Counted from the stretch's first letter, positions 1 to 9,672 are shown. The stretch is 64,000 nucleotides of DNA from Blastomonas natatoria (GCF_003201955.1 NZ_QJJM01000004.1:62001-126000); one strand, 5' to 3'. Translations and numbers: made by a program. Notes: a model not told the origin generated them from the sequence alone.

Positions 1-1
1 G

Positions 2-307
2 CTCGATCATCTGCTCTGGGGAATGCCTGCAGGATTCATGATCGCTTCGCTCGTCTGGATGCTCCCGCGCATCGAAAGTGCGGGCGAGGTGCTGATGATC
101 ACGATCGTCACCTACATGATCGGGCTCGGCGGCTTCTCGCATGTCGTCGCCGGTTCGACCGAACTGTTCATCGTCATGCTGAAGGGTGAGATCTCGCCCC
201 TCGCCGCCATCGGAGGAGGCATCCTGCCTGCCCTGGTCGGCAATATCATCGGTGGCACCGTCATCTTTGCAGCGATGGCCTATGCACAGGTGCGAGAGGA
301 GATCTGA
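2..307 (+). CDS. Formate/nitrite transporter family channel, C-terminal part
   Basis: This is the C-terminal 101 residues of an inner-membrane channel of the formate/nitrite (FNT) family; the frame is open to the left edge, so the gene starts outside the window. The visible part is highly hydrophobic with about three membrane segments and carries FNT-like features: GLGGFSHVVAGSTE, a small-residue-rich pore helix containing a conserved His, and GGILPALVGNIIGGT near the last helix. FNT proteins pass small anions such as formate, nitrite or hydrosulfide; the substrate cannot be read from this fragment. It converges on the TauE/SafE gene with only 23 bases between the stops. Confidence 0.85.
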   Translation, partial: LDHLLWGMPAGFMIASLVWMLPRIESAGEVLMITIVTYMIGLGGFSHVVAGSTELFIVMLKGEISPLAAIGGGILPALVGNIIGGTVIFAAMAYAQVREEI

Positions 308-330
308 CAGGCCTCCCCTCGCCCACCGTC

Positions 331-1101
331 TCAGCCCAGTGCCTTGTAGATGCTGTAGATGCTGGTGACGGTGAGCACCGTGCCGACCATGAACAGCAGC
401 AGGCGGGGGCGAACATTCTTGGCCAGTATGGCGCCGAAAGGCGCAGCAATGACCCCGCCCAGCAGCAGGCCGACGGTCGCGGTGGTGAAGGCCTCGAACC
501 CCATGGTCAGGATGAAGGTGACCGAGATCGAGACGGTGAGGAAGAATTCGGACGCGCTCACCGTACCGATGGTCTTGCGCGGCTCTCCCCCCTGGATGAG
601 CAGGTTCGAGGTCACGACCGGCCCCCATCCGCCGCCGCCAGCCGCATCGAGGAAACCGCCGGCCGCACCGAGCGGCGCCACGATGCGCGGGTCCTCGAAC
701 CTGGGTGTCGGAAAGCGCCAGGCGCGATAGAGCAGCACCAGCCCGATACCGGTCAGATAGGCCATGACCAGTGGCCGGGCCACGCCTGCGTCGATATTGG
801 CCAGCACATAGGCTCCCAGCACCCCGCCTGCGACACCCGGCAGCACCAGCTTGGCGAACAGTCCCCAATCGATGTTGCGGTGCCAGGCATGGCTGAGGCC
901 GGATGCGCCCGTCGTGAACACCTCTGCCAGATGGACCCCTGCCGAGGCCTGGGCGGGCGGCACCCCCAGCACCGAGACGAGCAAGGTGCTGGAAATGACG
1001 CCAAAGGCCATGCCCAGCGCACCGTCCACCATCTGCGCGGCAACACCGACCAGCAGATAGGGCCACAGATCGGAAAAGTTCAGTATTCCAAGGTCCGGCA
1101 C
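331..1101 (-). CDS. Sulfite exporter TauE/SafE family membrane protein
   Basis: A 256-residue multi-pass inner-membrane protein of the TauE/SafE family, putative exporters of sulfite, sulfoacetate or related organosulfur anions. The two internally repeated halves each start with a Gly-rich motif: GALGMAFGVISS near residue 27 and GGGGWGPVVTS near residue 155, as is usual for the family. About seven or eight hydrophobic segments are visible. The start is a GTG with GAAGGGA seven bases upstream. It is 37 bases downstream of the TonB-dependent receptor on the same strand and is probably cotranscribed with it. Substrate is inferred from family only. Confidence 0.88.
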   Translation of the reverse strand: MPDLGILNFSDLWPYLLVGVAAQMVDGALGMAFGVISSTLLVSVLGVPPAQASAGVHLAEVFTTGASGLSHAWHRNIDWGLFAKLVLPGVAGGVLGAYVLANIDAGVARPLVMAYLTGIGLVLLYRAWRFPTPRFEDPRIVAPLGAAGGFLDAAGGGGWGPVVTSNLLIQGGEPRKTIGTVSASEFFLTVSISVTFILTMGFEAFTTATVGLLLGGVIAAPFGAILAKNVRPRLLLFMVGTVLTVTSIYSIYKALG

Positions 1102-1138
1102 GTGCGGTCCCTTCTGCAGGAGGAGCGATCAGACACCG

Positions 1139-3610
1139 TCAGAACCGCGCCGAGACCGTGAGGCCGGCGGTGCGGGGATCGGGCATCTGAGCGGAAATGA
1201 GGCCAGTGTTACCGGGCGTGACGGCAAGCGATTCGAAATAGTTCTCGTCAAAGGCATTGCGGATCCAGACGAAGAAATCATAACGGTCGTTGCGGAAACC
1301 GGCGCGGAAATTGTGCAGCGAATAGCCATCGATATCGGTATAGATCGATCGCGACGCGTTGGACGAGAATTTCGAGCGATAGTTCGCATCGTATCCCGCA
1401 TAGGCATTGCCCTCGATCCCGAACACGGTGGCGGGGACATTATATTCCGCGCCCCAGGAAAACGCCCATTTCGACACGCCCGGCAGCCACTGGCCCGATA
1501 CATCGCAATTGGCCGGGCTGAGCGCGCCTGGGGTCGCGGCAGGCCCCGGCACCTGATTGCCGGTGACCGTGGTGCCACCCGCAAGCTCGGGAGGGCACGG
1601 CGCATCGACGAAGCGCACGAACCTGGCATCGGTGAACGCACCGCTGACATAGGCCGTGAAGCGGTCCGACGGCTGTATGCTGAAGTCCGCCTCGACGCCG
1701 CGGCTGCGCACCTGGTCGGCATTGGCGAGATAACCGCGCAGCACATTGCTGCCGCTGACATTGCTGATGACGCTGGCCTGGAAATCCTGGATGTCGGTCC
1801 AGAAGGCGGCGAGGTTGAGAGTCGCCTTGCGATCCAAGAACTGCGTCTTCAGACCGATCTCGAAATGGTCGACCTTTTCCGGCCTGATCACCGCGACTTC
1901 CAGCGCCGCCGTACCGTCCGCACGGCTGGGCACGCCGTTCAGATTGACCCCGCCCGTCTTGAATGAGCGCGCATAGGTGGCATAGGCGTTGACGGTATCG
2001 CTGATCGCATACCCCAGGTTGAGGTCGTACGAGAGATTCCAGTCGCTGAAATCGACCTCGAAGAATTGCGAGGCCTGTACACCGCGTTGCGCGGCGATCC
2101 AGGGGTCGTTGAAGAAGGGGCTCGTCGGCACATTGCTGACGATCTGCCGGGTGCCGTTGGAAGCATTGCCAGTGACGACCGAATCGTACTGGCCTTCCTT
2201 CTTGTCGTAGTTGATGCGGATGCCGGGTGAGACCGTGAAGCGGTCGGTGACTTTCCAGTTGAGCTTGCCGAAGGCTGCGAAACTCACATTGTCGAGCCGG
2301 ATATCGTTGTTCGCGATCACGCCGTTCAGCACCGCCGGATTGTTCGATAGCGCGCTGGTCGGATTGAGCAGCCAGGCGCTCGCCGCCGGCCCCTGTTCCT
2401 GCACGCCCTGGGTACGGATCTCCTGATAGAAGGCAAAGGCTCCGACGACGAAGTTCAGCCGCTCGGCCTCGTAATTCAGGCGGAACTCCTGGGTGTACTG
2501 CTTCTGCTGGGTGGGGTTGTTGACCTTGAGGAAGATCGGCAGACCGGTAAAGTCGCGGTCATTGGCCGGCGTCCAGTCCCAGTAGCGATAGGCACTGACC
2601 GAGGTCAGCGAAACCTTGTCCAGCTCCCATTCCGCCAGCGCCGACACGCCGCCATGCTCGTTGCGCGCGCGAATATTGGCGTCGAGATCGGTCAGGCGGT
2701 CGAACGGATCGGTGCTGGGCACGCGATAGCCTGGAAAGCGCGCAATCAGCGCGGCATATTGCCGGTTTGCAGCGCGCTGCGTCGTGCCGACGCGTGCATA
2801 GATCTGTACGCAGCAGATCGGGTCCTGAACGTTGTAGTCGCCCGACAGCGTGACCTTGAACGTATCGCTGGGCTGCCAGAGGACAGCCCCGCGAATGCCC
2901 AGATTGTCGAGGCTGTTGACGTTCTGGCCTGTTGTCACGTTGAGGATGGTACCGCGCCGGTCGGTCGAGGACAGGCTGAGCCGCGCGGCGATGGTGTTCG
3001 AGATCGGACCCGACATCGTCGCCTTGGCCTGCTTGAAATCGTAATTGCCGACGCTGATTTCCGTCCGGCCCTCGAAGGTGAAGCTGGGCGCGCGCGTCCT
3101 GATGTTGATGGCCCCTGCGGTCGTATTCTTGCCATAGAGCGTGCCCTGCGGCCCGCGCAGCACCTCGACCTGCTCGACATCGACGAAATCGAGCGTCGCC
3201 GAGGCTATGCGGTTGTAATAGACCTGGTCGATATAGATGCCGACACCCTGTTCGAAGCCATCGTTGGTGAGGCCGAACGGCGCGCCGATGCCGCGGATGT
3301 TGATGAAGGTGTTGCGCGGATTGGTCGAATAGAATTGCAGGGTCGGCTGGACCTGAGTCAGCCGGTTGATGTTGAACAGTCCTTGCGAATCCACTTGCGC
3401 TGCGTCGATCACGGACAGCGCAATCGGCACGTCCTGCACATCCTCGTCGCGGCGGCGGGCGGTCACGATGATCACGTTGTCGCCCTGCTCGTCGGCAGTA
3501 TCGGCCTGTGCGGCGTCCTGATTGATTTCAACTGCCTGCGCCGGGAACGGAACAGCAGGCGCAAGGGCAAGCGCAGCGATCGACGCGCGCACAGGTACGG
3601 AACTGGACAT
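1139..3610 (-). CDS. TonB-dependent outer-membrane receptor
   Basis: An 823-residue TonB-dependent receptor. It has a signal peptide (residues 1 to about 26, ending AQA), a TonB-box-like stretch VIIVTARRR, a plug domain with the family signatures NIRGIG and VEVLRGPQGTLYGKNTTAG (about residues 50-170), and a long beta-barrel ending in the outer-membrane signature SARF (terminal Phe). The form of the plug is that of the large sphingomonad receptor group whose ligands are mostly unknown. A CC pair near residue 270 in an extracellular-loop-like region is unusual. The neighbouring YezD-like and TauE/SafE genes suggest an organosulfur ligand, but this is inference; iron-complex uptake is the main alternative. 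Confidence 0.93.
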   Translation of the reverse strand: MSSSVPVRASIAALALAPAVPFPAQAVEINQDAAQADTADEQGDNVIIVTARRRDEDVQDVPIALSVIDAAQVDSQGLFNINRLTQVQPTLQFYSTNPRNTFINIRGIGAPFGLTNDGFEQGVGIYIDQVYYNRIASATLDFVDVEQVEVLRGPQGTLYGKNTTAGAINIRTRAPSFTFEGRTEISVGNYDFKQAKATMSGPISNTIAARLSLSSTDRRGTILNVTTGQNVNSLDNLGIRGAVLWQPSDTFKVTLSGDYNVQDPICCVQIYARVGTTQRAANRQYAALIARFPGYRVPSTDPFDRLTDLDANIRARNEHGGVSALAEWELDKVSLTSVSAYRYWDWTPANDRDFTGLPIFLKVNNPTQQKQYTQEFRLNYEAERLNFVVGAFAFYQEIRTQGVQEQGPAASAWLLNPTSALSNNPAVLNGVIANNDIRLDNVSFAAFGKLNWKVTDRFTVSPGIRINYDKKEGQYDSVVTGNASNGTRQIVSNVPTSPFFNDPWIAAQRGVQASQFFEVDFSDWNLSYDLNLGYAISDTVNAYATYARSFKTGGVNLNGVPSRADGTAALEVAVIRPEKVDHFEIGLKTQFLDRKATLNLAAFWTDIQDFQASVISNVSGSNVLRGYLANADQVRSRGVEADFSIQPSDRFTAYVSGAFTDARFVRFVDAPCPPELAGGTTVTGNQVPGPAATPGALSPANCDVSGQWLPGVSKWAFSWGAEYNVPATVFGIEGNAYAGYDANYRSKFSSNASRSIYTDIDGYSLHNFRAGFRNDRYDFFVWIRNAFDENYFESLAVTPGNTGLISAQMPDPRTAGLTVSARF

Positions 3611-3751
3611 TGGGAAAGACCCCCTGGTTGGGAAGTGCTTCCGGCTGTCCGGTCGGCACGCTGTTCTGGTTGCAGCATCTGGATTGCTCGAAAAATGCCG
3701 GTCCGGTCGGCCCGGTCCCGGCAGTCAGAGGGATAAGGTCGGCATGTCCGA

Positions 3752-3919
3752 TCAGCTGAACCGCTGGCGCTCGGTCACGTCCATCTGCACCAGCTTGCCG
3801 TCATGGACGGTCAGTGTGATGGCACCATAGCGCAGGCGGGAAATCGCATCGGAGATTGTCGAGAGCGGCAGTGGCGCGCGCAGCGCGCCATTGTCGGGCT
3901 TGGCAGGAGGCACAGGCAT
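3752..3919 (-). CDS. YezD-like small protein (DUF2292)
   Basis: A 55-residue protein. Its second half, SRLRYGAITLTVHDGKLVQ followed by MDVTE, fits the DUF2292/YezD family, small proteins found beside sulfur-assimilation and transport genes. The ATG at 3919 is chosen over longer upstream starts because AGGGAG lies five bases before it. It is the first gene of a minus-strand series leading into the TonB-dependent receptor 141 bases away. The biochemical role of the family is not known to me; sulfur-limitation control of the locus is an inference from family context. Confidence 0.75.
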   Translation of the reverse strand: MPVPPAKPDNGALRAPLPLSTISDAISRLRYGAITLTVHDGKLVQMDVTERQRFS

Positions 3920-3999
3920 TCTCCCTAAAGGAAACTGGTGCGGACCGGCTGCATGCAGCATGGCCCGCAGGAGGAAAGCTATTCTCTACCATTTAACTT

Positions 4000-4020
4000 G
4001 GCAAGATAGTTTTTCTTGCC
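4000..4020. promoter_or_regulatory. Candidate operator: 7-bp inverted repeat in divergent promoter region
   Basis: GGCAAGA and TCTTGCC form a perfect 7-bp inverted repeat separated by seven bases. It lies about 80 bases upstream of the YezD-like gene, in the space shared with the divergent sensor kinase. On the minus strand the right-hand half overlaps a TTGCCA that could be a -35 element. The regulator is unknown. Confidence 0.3.
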
Positions 4021-4184
4021 CCCCTGCCCCGCTGGACGAGCCGCCCTGCGACTGCGCCCAAGTGAGGCGATAGCCCAGAATTGGCTCTATTCCGCACATC
4101 CCGGCCCTTGCCCGCAGTTTTAATGGCTTTTACAAGCAGGCTTTGCCGACGTTTGCAGCCACAGCCTGCCGGATGAGAGTGACA

Positions 4185-5186
4185 ATGGATCGGTTCTTCA
4201 GGGCAGGCATCCTCGTTCGCCGCGACTGGCGATTGGGCTATGGCCTGGCCCTGGCCAGCTTCGCGCTCGCCCTGTTCGGCCGCTTTCATCTCCAGGGAAC
4301 GCTTCCACCAGGCTTTCCCTATCTGACCTTCTTTCCCGCGGTCATCGTCACGACCTTCATCGCCGGGCTGTGGCCGGGCATCCTGTGCGCCGTGCTCTGC
4401 GGTCTTGCTTCGCTCTATTTCTTCATCCCGCCGTTCAACAGCTTCACCATGGATGGCGCGAGCGCGATTGCCATCGGCTTCTACGTGTTCATCGTCACGG
4501 TGGACATTGCGCTCATCCATTTCATGCACCGCGCGGCCGATCGGCTGGAGGCGAAAAAGAGGGTGACGGAAGAGCTTTATGATCAGCAGCGCACGATGTT
4601 TCAGGAACTGCAGCACCGTGTTGCCAACAACATGACCTTCGTGTCGGCGCTGCTGCAATTGCAGAAGCGCAAGATCACTGCGGATCCTGCATCGGCAGCC
4701 AGCGCAATTGATGAAGCGCAGAGCCGCATCGAGACCATGTCGCGCATCCATCGGCGGCTGTACGACCCTGCCTCGGTCGATCTGCCGGTCGCGGACTATT
4801 TCCAGGAAATCTGTTCGGATCTGCTGCAGGCCACCGGCGCACGCAACATCGTGTGCCTGGTCGACATGCCGGCGGTGAAGCTGGACATTGCGCGCCTGAC
4901 CACGCTGTCGCTGCTGGTCACCGAACTGGTCACCAACAGCCTGAAGCACGCGTTTGTCGATGGCGGCGGCACGATCACGCTCAAGCTTGAGCGGCTCGAT
5001 CCGGCACGTCTGGCACTGACCGTCAGCGACAATGGCCGCGGCATTCCCGCTGACATCGACATGGCTGCGAGCAAGGGACTGGGAACGCGGATCATCCAGT
5101 CGCTGGCAGCGCAGCTGGGCGGGGAAGTGCAGGCCTTGAAGGGGTTGCGGCAGGGTGCTGCCTGGCAGGTCGTGTTCGCGGCCTGA
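4185..5186 (+). CDS. Membrane sensor histidine kinase (DUF4118 + HisKA_2/HWE-like)
   Basis: A sensor kinase of about 333 residues. The N-terminal half holds four hydrophobic segments of the DUF4118 type (a KdpD-like membrane sensor; note FFIPPFNSF). Then comes a HisKA_2 dimerisation segment with the phospho-acceptor in ELQHRVANNM, and a HATPase_c domain with N box VTELVTNSLKHAF and G box DNGRGIP. The ATG at 4185 has GAGAG six bases upstream and is preferred to the TTG at 4143 and the ATG at 4173. No response regulator lies beside it, so it is an orphan. HisKA_2 kinases of alphaproteobacteria often feed the PhyR general stress response; that link is inference. Confidence 0.88.
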   Translation: MDRFFRAGILVRRDWRLGYGLALASFALALFGRFHLQGTLPPGFPYLTFFPAVIVTTFIAGLWPGILCAVLCGLASLYFFIPPFNSFTMDGASAIAIGFYVFIVTVDIALIHFMHRAADRLEAKKRVTEELYDQQRTMFQELQHRVANNMTFVSALLQLQKRKITADPASAASAIDEAQSRIETMSRIHRRLYDPASVDLPVADYFQEICSDLLQATGARNIVCLVDMPAVKLDIARLTTLSLLVTELVTNSLKHAFVDGGGTITLKLERLDPARLALTVSDNGRGIPADIDMAASKGLGTRIIQSLAAQLGGEVQALKGLRQGAAWQVVFAA

Positions 5187-5204
5187 GGCCGTGCGACCGG
5201 ACGA

Positions 5205-5648
5205 TCAGTCGGTCATGGCCGCATCCAGGGCGCCGACCGGGGCGATCGGATCGGCGAGCGTGATCTGATCGAGGATCACCGCTGTCTCGTCACGAACCTT
5301 GAGCATCAGCGCGCGCAACCGGCACTCGTCCTCGGCCAGGCAGTTCTTGCACTTTTCATAGGCATAGCGGCTGGCACAGGGCACCAGAGCCAGCGAACCA
5401 CTGGTGATCCGGACGATATCGCCATAGCGGATGTCGATGGGGGAAAGGCCAAGCTGATAGCCGCCGTCCTTGCCCCGCTGAGAATGGACCAGCCCGGCGC
5501 GCGCCATTTCGGACAGGATCACCGTCAGGAACTTGGGCGGAATGTTCTGCGCCGTGGCGATGTCGTCCAGATGCACCAGTCCCTCGCCATAATGGTCGGC
5601 AAGGTGCTGCAGGGCACGGATGGTGTAACGGACTTTCTGACTGAGCAT
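5205..5648 (-). CDS. Rrf2 family transcriptional regulator
   Basis: A 147-residue Rrf2 winged-helix regulator. The canonical Rrf2 start MLSQKVRYTIRALQHLA fixes the ATG at 5648, although no strong ribosome site precedes it. The DNA-binding part covers residues 1 to about 75 and includes IPPKFLTVILSEMARAGLV. Four cysteines follow, spaced C-X8-C-X2-C-X5-C, in the place where Fe-S-binding family members carry their ligands, so an Fe-S or redox sensor is plausible. It stands alone between the sensor kinase (convergent) and the PBP1A gene. Its targets are not visible. Confidence 0.88.
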   Translation of the reverse strand: MLSQKVRYTIRALQHLADHYGEGLVHLDDIATAQNIPPKFLTVILSEMARAGLVHSQRGKDGGYQLGLSPIDIRYGDIVRITSGSLALVPCASRYAYEKCKNCLAEDECRLRALMLKVRDETAVILDQITLADPIAPVGALDAAMTD

Positions 5649-5717
5649 GGTCAGATGCTCAGTAGCGCCACAGCCCCACTTTTTCAACCCGAATGGTAGA
5701 GTGAGCCTGGGTTGCGG

Positions 5718-8231
5718 TCAGTAGATGCCGCCCTGCTGTTGCAGGAACTCGCTGTCGCTCCGCGCCCGTGCGGCAGGTCCGGTCCGCTTCTGGACCGCCT
5801 TGACCGCGGCCATCTCTTCCTGGCGGATCGTGCGGCGCGGTTCGGTTTCGGGCTTGAACGCTTCCCAGATCACGGCCGCCTTGGCTTCGTCGCCCGGCCA
5901 TGCCCCATAGACGCGGCGGCCCGATCGGCGATCGATGCGCACCATGCGGGTCCCGGCGGGCGCAAGGAACTCGCTGACCGGCATGGTCGGCAGGACCTGC
6001 TTGGCGAACTGCTTGAAGATCGGTGCAGCCAGCCTGCCACCCTGGGCATAGCCGCCCATGCTCCGTGGCTGATCGAAGCCCATGTAGATGCCCGCAACCA
6101 TGTCGGGGGTGCCGCCGACGAACCAGACGTTCGTCGGGCCGCTGGTCGTTCCGGTCTTGCCGAACATCGGACGCTTGAGGTCCGCCAGCGTGACTGCGGT
6201 GCCGCGCGTGATCACGCCTTCCAGCATGTGCACGACCTGATAGCTGGTGATCGGGTCGAGGATCTGGCGCCCGCGCTGGGCAAAGCGCGGCATCGGCTTG
6301 CCATCCCATTTGGGCATGTTGCAGCGTTCGCAGGTGCGCGGATCGGAGCGGAAGATCACCTTGCCGCGCCGGTCCTGCACATAATCGATCAGCGTCGGCT
6401 TCAGCTCGCGGCCATGGTTGACCAGCATAGAATAGGCGTTGGTAATCTTCATCACCGTCGTGTCGCCCGCGCCCAGAGCGATCGAGAGATACGGCTTGTA
6501 GTCGCCGATGCCGACCGCCTTGATCGTCTTGACCACATTGGTCATGCCCGCATCATTGGCGGCGCGCACCGTCATCAGGTTGCGCGACTGTTCAAGGCCC
6601 CAGCGCATCGTCTGCGGGCCCGCCCCGCGCGAGCCGCCGAAATTGCGGAAGCATTTGCTGCCCAGGCTTGCCGACTGATAGACGCAGAACGTGCCATCGA
6701 CGATCTGCGTCGCCGGGGTCATGCCATTGTCGAGCGCGGTCGCATAGACGAACGGCTTGATCGTCGATCCTGGCTGGCGGTCGGCCTGGGTGGCGCGATT
6801 GAACGGGCTGATCTGCGAATCGAACCCGCCCTGCATCGCATAGATCCGGCCCGAGCGCGGGTTCTGCACCACCATGCCGCCCGAAATTTCCGGCACGTTG
6901 CGCAGCGCATAGGTGTCCCCCGACATCGGCGCGACGGCGATGATGTCGCCCGGCTTCATCGAATCGAACGCGGTACCGCCAGCGCGCTTGCGCGGCATGG
7001 TCGCGGTCGATCGGGGCAGCACACCCTTGTCGCCATTGGCAAAACCGATTTCGGCCGCGCTCGCCGACTTGTCGATTACCACCGCGACGCGCCAGTTCTC
7101 GTAATCGATATCGATATAGGTCGATGCCAGGCGCGAGGCCCATTGATCGTCCATCTCGATCCTGTTGAGCGGACCGCTCCAGCCGCTGCCGCGATCGTAG
7201 CGCAGCAAGGCGTCGCGCAGCGCCTCGGTCGTCGCGCGCTGCATCAGCGGGTTGAGCGACGTGCGCACCCACAGACCGCCGGCATAGACGCTGTTCGGCC
7301 CGTCCTCGCGCTTCTCGCCGAACTTCTCGACCAGCTGGCGGCGCACCTCCTCCACGAAATAGCCACCGATCTTCTCGAAATTGTCGCCGGTGCGCGGGAT
7401 GGTGCCGAGTGGCTCGGCCTGCGCCGCGCGCATCTGCTGCTGCGTGATCCAGCCATTCGACTGCATGGCACCCAGTGCCCAGTTGCGGCGCTCGAGCGCA
7501 CGCTCCATGTTGTTTTCAGGGCGATAGTTCGACGGCGCCTTGGGCAGGATGGCGAGATAGGCCGCCTCGTGCAGCTTGAGATCGGCGACATCCTTGCCGA
7601 AATAGGCCCGCGCCGCCGCCTGGACACCATAGGCGTTGCGGCCCAGGTAGATCTCGTTGAGATAGAGTTCCAGGATTTCCTGCTTGGTCAGCACAGCCTC
7701 GATCCGATAGGCAAGGATGGCCTCGCGGATCTTGCGGGTGATCGAATATTCGTCGCCCAGCAGCAGGTTCTTGGCGACCTGCTGAGTGATGGTCGATCCG
7801 CCGCGCGCGCGCTGGCCAGAGCCCAGCTTGGTGACATAGTCGAAGACGGCGGAGGCCAGCCCCGGATAATCGAGACCGTTGTGCGAGAAGAAATTCTTGT
7901 CCTCTGCCGACAGGAAGGCGCGGATCAGCGGCAGCGGATAATCCTTGTACTGCAACTGGACGCGGCGTTCGCGGGCATAGCTGTTGATGATCTCGCCATC
8001 GACGCCGCGCACCATGGTGGGAAGGTCCGGCTCGTAATCGACCAGCGTTTCAGCTGAAGGCAGGTCGCGCGCAAAAATGACCCAGATCAGGAACACGCCG
8101 ACCAGCGCCAGCCCCAGAAGATAGGCGGCCCAGCGCACCCAGCGCTTCTGCCACGCATCGCTCAGGGGCGATCCCCCGTCATCACCGCGCCGCATGCTAT
8201 AGGCGGAACTGCCGCTGTCACCCTCGCTCAT
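5718..8231 (-). CDS. mrcA: Penicillin-binding protein 1A (class A, bifunctional)
   Basis: An 837-residue class A penicillin-binding protein that polymerises glycan strands and cross-links peptides in the periplasm. A cytosolic tail of about 35 residues precedes one membrane anchor (AAYLLGLALVGVFLIWVIF). The glycosyltransferase domain has the catalytic Glu in AEDKNFFSHNGLD and the GGSTITQQVAKNLLL motif. The transpeptidase carries the active-site Ser in GSTIKPF, then SRNLM and KTGTT. An inserted OB-like region typical of PBP1A lies between the domains. A Cys pair, CERCNM, near residue 645 is unusual. It is monocistronic by spacing. PBP1A rather than 1B or 1C is assigned from length and architecture. 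Confidence 0.95.
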   Translation of the reverse strand: MSEGDSGSSAYSMRRGDDGGSPLSDAWQKRWVRWAAYLLGLALVGVFLIWVIFARDLPSAETLVDYEPDLPTMVRGVDGEIINSYARERRVQLQYKDYPLPLIRAFLSAEDKNFFSHNGLDYPGLASAVFDYVTKLGSGQRARGGSTITQQVAKNLLLGDEYSITRKIREAILAYRIEAVLTKQEILELYLNEIYLGRNAYGVQAAARAYFGKDVADLKLHEAAYLAILPKAPSNYRPENNMERALERRNWALGAMQSNGWITQQQMRAAQAEPLGTIPRTGDNFEKIGGYFVEEVRRQLVEKFGEKREDGPNSVYAGGLWVRTSLNPLMQRATTEALRDALLRYDRGSGWSGPLNRIEMDDQWASRLASTYIDIDYENWRVAVVIDKSASAAEIGFANGDKGVLPRSTATMPRKRAGGTAFDSMKPGDIIAVAPMSGDTYALRNVPEISGGMVVQNPRSGRIYAMQGGFDSQISPFNRATQADRQPGSTIKPFVYATALDNGMTPATQIVDGTFCVYQSASLGSKCFRNFGGSRGAGPQTMRWGLEQSRNLMTVRAANDAGMTNVVKTIKAVGIGDYKPYLSIALGAGDTTVMKITNAYSMLVNHGRELKPTLIDYVQDRRGKVIFRSDPRTCERCNMPKWDGKPMPRFAQRGRQILDPITSYQVVHMLEGVITRGTAVTLADLKRPMFGKTGTTSGPTNVWFVGGTPDMVAGIYMGFDQPRSMGGYAQGGRLAAPIFKQFAKQVLPTMPVSEFLAPAGTRMVRIDRRSGRRVYGAWPGDEAKAAVIWEAFKPETEPRRTIRQEEMAAVKAVQKRTGPAARARSDSEFLQQQGGIY

Positions 8232-8336
8232 GACCGCGCGGTTAGCACAGGATTCCCGAACAAGGCCAGAGCGGATTGGCGCAAGCGGCGGGATGCGCGG
8301 TCAACGCTTGCCCGGCCGCCGCCAGCGCCATCGCGA

Positions 8337-9608
8337 TCAGGGGCGCAGCACATCCAGCCCGCCCATATAGGGCTGCAGCGCGTCAGGAACGCGGACAGAG
8401 CCATCGGCCCGCTGGTAGTTCTCCACGATCGCAACGAGCGTCCGCCCGATCGCGAGCGCCGAGCCGTTCAGCGTGTGCACGAACTCGGTGCCCTTCTCGC
8501 CCTCGGGCCGATAGCGGGTGTTCATCCGCCGGGCCTGATAGTCGCCGCAGTTCGAGATGCTGGCAATCTCGCGATAGGCGCCCTGCCCCGGCAGCCAGAC
8601 TTCCAGGTCATAGGTCTTGCGGCTGGCCTGGCCCATGTCGCCGGCACACAGCAGCATCTTGCGATACGGCAGCCCCAGCGCCTGCAGGATCGCCTCGGAC
8701 GCGGCGCACATGCGCTCATGCTCGGCTTCCGACTGGTCGGGCGCAGCGATGGTGACCAGTTCGACCTTCTCGAACTGGTGCTGACGGATCAGGCCGCGCG
8801 TATCGCGCCCGGCAGAGCCTGCCTCCGACCGGAAGCACGGGGTCAGTGCGGTCAGTCGGATGGGCAGCTCGGCCGCGGTCAGGATCTGCTCGCGCACGCT
8901 GTTGGTCAGGCTGACTTCGGAGGTGGAAATGAGCCAGCGGCCATCGGTGGTCTGGAACAGGTCCTCGGCAAATTTGGGCAGTTGCCCCACGCCGAACACC
9001 GCCTCGTCGCGCACCAGATAGGGCGTCGCACATTCGGCATAGCCGCGATCGACCTGCGCATCGAGCATGAACTGCCCCAGCGCCCGGTTCATCCGCGCGA
9101 TGCCGCCGCGCAGGAAGGTGAAGCGCGCGCCGGAGATCCTGGCCGCCGTCTCGAAATCCATGCCGAGCGCAGGACCGATATCGGCATGTTCCTTCGGATC
9201 GAAATCGAACTGCGGCAGATCGCCCCAGCGGCTGATTTCGACATTGCCGGTCTCGTCCACACCTTCCGGCACGTCGGCAGCGGGAAGATTTGGCAAGGCC
9301 GCCAGCCGCTCGGCCAGTGCGGCGTCGCCCGTCCGGGCCTGCTCTTCCAGCTCGGCCAGGCGGGTCTTCAGCTCCGCCACTTCCGCCTTCAGCGCCTCGG
9401 CCGTCGCCATGTCCTTCTGCGCCATGGCCTGGCCGATCAGCTTGGATGCTTCGTTGCGGCGGGCCTGTGCCGCCTGCGATTCGTTCAGCGCCTCGCGCCG
9501 TCTCGCATCGAGCGCGATGATCTCGGCGGCAACGGGCTCGGCGCCCTTGCGGACCAGACCGGCGTCAAAGGCTTGCGGATTTTCGCGGATGAATTTGATG
9601 TCGTGCAT
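8337..9608 (-). CDS. serS: Seryl-tRNA synthetase
   Basis: A 423-residue class II seryl-tRNA synthetase, the full usual length. The N-terminal coiled-coil arm that contacts the tRNA long variable arm spans about residues 28-105. The catalytic core shows motif 2 ([18 protein letters not shown]) and motif 3 ([18 protein letters not shown]). The start [11 protein letters not shown] is the family start. A 105-base gap without a recognisable gene separates it from mrcA downstream, and a hairpin terminator lies upstream, so it is probably transcribed on its own. Confidence 0.97.
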   Translation of the reverse strand: MHDIKFIRENPQAFDAGLVRKGAEPVAAEIIALDARRREALNESQAAQARRNEASKLIGQAMAQKDMATAEALKAEVAELKTRLAELEEQARTGDAALAERLAALPNLPAADVPEGVDETGNVEISRWGDLPQFDFDPKEHADIGPALGMDFETAARISGARFTFLRGGIARMNRALGQFMLDAQVDRGYAECATPYLVRDEAVFGVGQLPKFAEDLFQTTDGRWLISTSEVSLTNSVREQILTAAELPIRLTALTPCFRSEAGSAGRDTRGLIRQHQFEKVELVTIAAPDQSEAEHERMCAASEAILQALGLPYRKMLLCAGDMGQASRKTYDLEVWLPGQGAYREIASISNCGDYQARRMNTRYRPEGEKGTEFVHTLNGSALAIGRTLVAIVENYQRADGSVRVPDALQPYMGGLDVLRP

Positions 9609-9672
9609 GGGCTGAGCCTATGCCCTGCCCGCCTGCCCCGATGCAATCGGTAAAAGCGGGGGCGGGGCATGC

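Noticed and set aside
2654-3736. 360-codon frame opposite the TonB-dependent receptor
   Set aside because: Shadow of the receptor plug domain.
4143-4184. Longer N-terminus of the sensor kinase from a TTG start
   Set aside because: The ATG at 4185 has a better-placed purine-rich site and starts just before the first membrane segment.
5712-8057. 781-codon frame opposite mrcA
   Set aside because: Antisense shadow of a penicillin-binding protein with all motifs; composition is Arg/Ala/His-rich as expected for a shadow.
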